From assembly GCF_002158995.1 (NCBI RefSeq), contig NZ_LOHF01000037.1, forward strand, positions 1-35,266: a DNA stretch of 35,266 bases, in the 5' to 3' direction. The translations under genes and the position numbers were made by a program. The DNA comes from Pseudomonas caspiana (lineage in GTDB: Bacteria > Pseudomonadota > Gammaproteobacteria > Pseudomonadales > Pseudomonadaceae). Below, in pieces: positions 32,207-35,266 of the stretch. The notes beneath the pieces are model-generated. The model saw only the letters and a program-made list of their open reading frames with translations, made no database searches and was not told the origin of the DNA. Numbering within the stretch: the first letter of the stretch is position 1; every line of letters starts with the position of its first letter.

Positions 32207-32298
32207 CTGTGGGAGCGAGGCTTGCCCGCGATAAGGGCACCGCAGATATCAGGTCTACCGCGTTCAGCCTTATCGCGGGCAAGCCTCGCTCCCACAGG
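32207..32298. repeat. REP-type palindrome (GGGAGCGAGGCTTGCCCGCGA class)
   Basis: Arms CTGTGGGAGCGAGGCTTGCC and GGCAAGCCTCGCTCCCACAG are exact inverted copies, extended inward by CGCGATAAGG/CCTTATCGCG with one mismatch. It lies between metQ and the TauD-family gene. Confidence 0.9.
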
Positions 32299-32434
32299 GA
32301 TTGGCGCCAAACCCGGCGTCTCAAATACCCCTAGCTCAATCAGAACTATCCATATGCAATAACGATATTTAAATTTCGATTCTTATACCTATAAAGTCAT
32401 GGCTCATTACCACCAGTCTTCTGGAGTCTGAGTC

Positions 32435-33331
32435 ATGTCAGCAGCGTCCCTCGCGTCATCACCTGTTCACGCCGAACCTCAACAGTTCGAGGTGCGCCCG
32501 TTCGCCGAGAAAGTCGGCGCGGAAATCGTTGGGCTGGACCTGTCCCGACCGCTGAATGACGCTGACTTCGCCCGCGTACACCGCGCGCACCTGGATTATC
32601 ACGTCGTTGTGTTCCGCGATCAGCAGATCACCCCACAACAGCAGATCGACTTCAGCCGTCGTTTTGGCGTGCTGCAGATCCACGTCCTCAAGCAATTCCT
32701 GCTGGCCAACCACCCGGAAATCCTCATCGTTTCCAACATCGTGGAAAACGGTCAGCCCTTGGGCCTTGGCGATGCGGGCAAGTACTGGCACTCGGATCTT
32801 TCCTACAAAGAACTGCCAAGCCTGGGCTCGATGCTCTACGCGCAAGAACTGCCGAGCGAAGGCGGTGACACCCTGTTCGCCGACATGCACCTGGCCTGGG
32901 ACACCCTGCCTGAGCATCTGCGCAAAGCTGTTGAAGGCCGTTCTGCCGTGCACAGCTACACCTCGCGCTATCGCGACGGGCACAACGCTCAAAACTGGCG
33001 CCCAACCCTTACCGCTGAGCAGTTGGCACAAGTCGTTGTGGTCAGCCATCCGGTCGTGCGTACGCACCCGGAAAACGGCCGCAAGGCGCTGTTCGTCAGC
33101 GAAGGCTTCACCACGCATATCGTCGGTCTGCCGGAAGACGAGAGTCAGCAGATTCTCAACGAGCTGTACGCCCACAGCGTGCGTCCTGAAGGGGTCTATC
33201 GCCACAAATGGGCGCCCAACGACATGGTCTTCTGGGATAACCGCTCGCTGATCCACCTGGCAGGCGGCACTCCTGACCATCTGCGTCGCCGCCTGCACCG
33301 CACCACCATCCAGGGCGATGCGCCGTTTTAA
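32435..33331 (+). CDS. TauD/TfdA-family 2-oxoglutarate dioxygenase
   Basis: A 298-aa Fe(II)/2-oxoglutarate oxygenase. The iron triad is His119 and Asp121 in YWHSDLSY and His274 in RSLIHLAGG; the 2-oxoglutarate Arg lies in RRRLHRT (285-289). The N-terminal block FAEKVGAEIVGLDLSRPL is typical of the family. Relatives release sulfite from taurine (TauD) or sulfate from alkyl sulfates (AtsK). With an ABC transporter directly behind it and sulfur genes nearby, a desulfonating or desulfating role is likely; the substrate is not readable from sequence. GGAG precedes the ATG. An AT-rich element with GATTCTTATACC about 55 bp upstream resembles the oscA promoter. Confidence 0.88.
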   Translation: MSAASLASSPVHAEPQQFEVRPFAEKVGAEIVGLDLSRPLNDADFARVHRAHLDYHVVVFRDQQITPQQQIDFSRRFGVLQIHVLKQFLLANHPEILIVSNIVENGQPLGLGDAGKYWHSDLSYKELPSLGSMLYAQELPSEGGDTLFADMHLAWDTLPEHLRKAVEGRSAVHSYTSRYRDGHNAQNWRPTLTAEQLAQVVVVSHPVVRTHPENGRKALFVSEGFTTHIVGLPEDESQQILNELYAHSVRPEGVYRHKWAPNDMVFWDNRSLIHLAGGTPDHLRRRLHRTTIQGDAPF

Positions 33332-33346
33332 TACCGGGAGCTTTTA

Positions 33347-34225
33347 ATGACTGTTCTGCAAAGCCACACGGCTAGCGCAAACTCGATTGCGCAACAGGTC
33401 GACCAGCCCGCTGCTGAAGCCCTGCTGCAAGTCCAGAACGTAAGCCTGGAATACCGCACGCCCGAGCGCGTGGTGCGGGCGACTCATCAAGTCAGCTTTG
33501 AAGTTGATCCGGCTGATCGCTTCGTATTGCTTGGCCCTTCGGGGTGCGGCAAATCCACCTTGCTCAAGGCTGTGGCGGGTTTCATCAAACCCAGCGAAGG
33601 GCAGATTCGTCTGGCTGGCGCTGAAGTTCATGAGCCAGGCCCGGACCGCATCGTGGTGTTCCAGGAGTTCGACCAGCTGCCGCCCTGGAAAACCGTGATT
33701 GAAAACGTGATTTTCCCGCTGCTGGCCTCGCGCACCTTGAAGCGCAAGGAAGCATTGGAGCGTGCGCATTACTACCTGGCGAAAGTCGGGTTGAGCGCCT
33801 TTGCCGATGCCTACCCGCACACTTTGTCAGGCGGCATGAAAGCCCGCGTGGCGATTGCCCGTGCCTTGGCGATGCAACCGAAAATCCTGCTCATGGATGA
33901 ACCCTTCGCTGCGCTGGATGCCCTGACCCGTCGCAAGATGCAGGAAGAGCTGCTGGAACTGTGGGAAGAAGTGCGCTTCACGCTGCTGTTTGTGACGCAC
34001 TCGATTGAAGAGGCGCTGGTGGTCGGTAACCGCATCTTGCTGTTGTCGCCGCATCCGGGCCGCGTGCGGGCTGAAATCAACAGCCATCAATACGACCTGA
34101 AAAGCCTCGGCGGCGTCGGCTTCCAGCACACCGCCCAGCGCATTCACCGGCTGCTGTTTGACGAAGGCGAAGAGCAAGCGGTTGACCGCGAGCTGAACTT
34201 CCAGGACATCCGGATCGCTTATTAA
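33347..34225 (+). CDS. ABC transporter ATPase, TauB/SsuB type
   Basis: A 292-aa ATPase. Walker A is GPSGCGKST (63-71), the Q loop is in VVFQEFDQLPPWKT, the signature is LSGGMKAR, Walker B is ILLMDEPFAALD, and the switch His is in LFVTHSIEEAL. The FQEFDQLPPWKTV wording is typical of nitrate/sulfonate/taurine ATPases. It starts 15 bp after the dioxygenase and should be cotranscribed with it and with the permease. The binding protein is not in the window and may follow beyond the right edge. A REP-type palindrome separates it from the permease. Confidence 0.92.
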   Translation: MTVLQSHTASANSIAQQVDQPAAEALLQVQNVSLEYRTPERVVRATHQVSFEVDPADRFVLLGPSGCGKSTLLKAVAGFIKPSEGQIRLAGAEVHEPGPDRIVVFQEFDQLPPWKTVIENVIFPLLASRTLKRKEALERAHYYLAKVGLSAFADAYPHTLSGGMKARVAIARALAMQPKILLMDEPFAALDALTRRKMQEELLELWEEVRFTLLFVTHSIEEALVVGNRILLLSPHPGRVRAEINSHQYDLKSLGGVGFQHTAQRIHRLLFDEGEEQAVDRELNFQDIRIAY

Positions 34226-34246
34226 TTTCTGCTTGCTGGTGCTGGT

Positions 34247-34340
34247 CCTTGTGGGAGCCGGGCTTGCCCGCGATAAGGCTGGACGCGGTTTACTTTGGAT
34301 CGCGTGGACCTTATCGCGGGCAAGCCCGGCTCCCACAAGG
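34247..34340. repeat. REP-type palindrome inside the ABC operon
   Basis: Arms CCTTGTGGGAGCCGGGCTTG and CAAGCCCGGCTCCCACAAGG are exact inverted copies, extended by CCCGCGATAAGG/CCTTATCGCGGG. It sits between the ATPase and permease genes, an unusual place unless it tunes their relative expression. Confidence 0.9.
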
Positions 34341-34374
34341 GAACAGCGTCAACAGATACCAAGAGAGTCACACC

Positions 34375-35241
34375 ATGAGCCTTTCCCCCCCAATTCGTGA
34401 AGAATACGAAGTCACGCTGGAGCCTTTCACTCAGGAAGACCTGGCCCGTGACATCCCGCTGGCGCAACGCATCTGGCAAGTGAGCTGGGTGCGTAAAACC
34501 GTGATCCTGATCGTGCTGGCCGTGCTCTGGGAAGTTGCCGCGCGGATTCAGAACAACGACCTGTTGCTGCCCAGCTTCCTGCAAACCGCTGCTGCGTTTT
34601 ATGACGGCATCCTGTCGGGTGAACTGATCAACAAGGTCTGGATTTCCCTGACCGTGCTGATCCAGGGCTACGTGATCGGTATCGTCCTGGCCTTTGCCCT
34701 GACCACGCTTGCGGTGTCTACCCAACTAGGCCGTGACTTGCTCGGCACATTGACCGCGATGTTCAACCCGCTGCCTGCCATTGCGCTGCTGCCACTGGCG
34801 CTGCTGTGGTTTGGCCTGGGGCAGAACAGCCTGATTTTTGTGTTGGTGCACTCGGTGCTGTGGGCGTTGGCGCTCAATACCTACGCGGGCTTTCTCGGCG
34901 TTTCGGAAACCCAGCGCATGGCCGGTCGCAACTACGGCCTCAAAGGCTTGCGCTTTGTCTGGCACATCCTGATTCCGGCGGCGCTGCCGTCGATTCTGGC
35001 CGGTCTGAAAATTGGTTGGGCATTCGCCTGGCGGACCCTGATCGCGGCGGAGCTGGTATTTGGCGCGTCTTCAGGTAAAGGCGGCCTGGGCTGGTACATC
35101 TTCCAGAACCGCAATGAGCTGTACACCGACAAAGTTTTTGCTGGCCTGGCCGCGGTCATCCTGATCGGCCTGCTGGTGGAAAACCTGCTGTTTGCCAACA
35201 TCGAACGCCTGACCGTCAAGCGCTGGGGTATGCAGCGCTGA
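34375..35241 (+). CDS. ABC transporter permease, TauC/SsuC type
   Basis: A 288-aa inner-membrane permease beginning MSLSPPIREEYEVTLEPFTQ. A cytoplasmic N-terminus of about 40 residues is followed by five or six helices (first ILIVLAVLWEVAARI). The contact loop for the ATPase is seen around RMAGRNYGLKGLRFVWHILI then PAALPSILAGLKIGWAFAWR. Partner of the ATPase at 33347. The open frame can be extended upstream to 34249, but that part is translated REP sequence; the ATG at 34375 is preceded by AGAGAG. Probably imports an organosulfur compound for the dioxygenase. Confidence 0.9.
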   Translation: MSLSPPIREEYEVTLEPFTQEDLARDIPLAQRIWQVSWVRKTVILIVLAVLWEVAARIQNNDLLLPSFLQTAAAFYDGILSGELINKVWISLTVLIQGYVIGIVLAFALTTLAVSTQLGRDLLGTLTAMFNPLPAIALLPLALLWFGLGQNSLIFVLVHSVLWALALNTYAGFLGVSETQRMAGRNYGLKGLRFVWHILIPAALPSILAGLKIGWAFAWRTLIAAELVFGASSGKGGLGWYIFQNRNELYTDKVFAGLAAVILIGLLVENLLFANIERLTVKRWGMQR

Positions 35242-35266
35242 TTTAACTGAAAACACTCAAACCTTG

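Noticed and set aside
34249..34374. An N-terminal extension of the permease.
   Set aside because: These codons are the REP-type palindrome read as protein; the ATG at 34375 fits the family start.
1..35266. CRISPR array.
   Set aside because: No regularly spaced short direct repeats were seen; the repeats present are inverted REP-type palindromes.

Overview
The window is a piece of a Pseudomonas chromosome, probably of the fluorescens/syringae group. The evidence is a set of gene orders familiar from that genus: gabD-gabT; a desA-type desaturase beside a PAS-GGDEF-EAL gene and oscA-sbp-cysT-cysW-cysA. Long intergenic REP-type inverted repeats of the kind common in fluorescent pseudomonads support this. 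No plasmid or phage structural genes are visible.

Positions 1-6600 are a genomic-island end abutting a tRNA-Arg(CCG) gene (6599-6675, minus). Next to the tRNA 3' end lies the N-terminal remnant of a tyrosine integrase, ended by a nonsense codon. Further left come a three-gene operon (SLATT-like two-TM protein, NdpA/NA37-like protein, RelA/SpoT-domain nucleotidyltransferase) joined by two ATGA overlaps, a zinc-ribbon plus HEPN-like protein, a RES-domain protein, an interrupted gene remnant, and the 5' end of a gene leaving the window. Two related 186-bp inverted-repeat elements flank the three-gene operon. This is a small defence/conflict island, and the operon is the best candidate for an undescribed system.

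Positions 6676-24990 are core genome: GABA catabolism (gabD, gabT); a pseudo-receiver/HDOD protein; a diguanylate cyclase; the phospholipid desaturase desA; a membrane PAS-GGDEF-EAL protein; oscA and the sulfate ABC transporter; an Mpo1-like protein; a Crp/Fnr-like regulator; an orphan OmpR-type regulator; an RBBP9-type hydrolase; and a sigma54-type AAA+ protein without a visible DNA-binding domain.

Positions 25031-31153 are an AT-rich leader followed by an accessory toxin-like locus. It holds an unrecognised 329-aa protein, a 1180-aa YD-repeat shell protein, and a separate 402-aa ORF with the Rhs/TccC core and a variable C-terminus. The last two are joined by an ATGA overlap.

Positions 31335-35266 return to sulfur scavenging: an orphan metQ, a TauD-family 2-oxoglutarate dioxygenase, and an ABC ATPase and permease whose binding protein is not in the window. 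With oscA-sbp-cysTWA and the sigma54-type protein, this makes a sulfur-acquisition neighbourhood interrupted by the Rhs locus. About ten REP-type palindromes lie in the core intergenic gaps, several inside operons.
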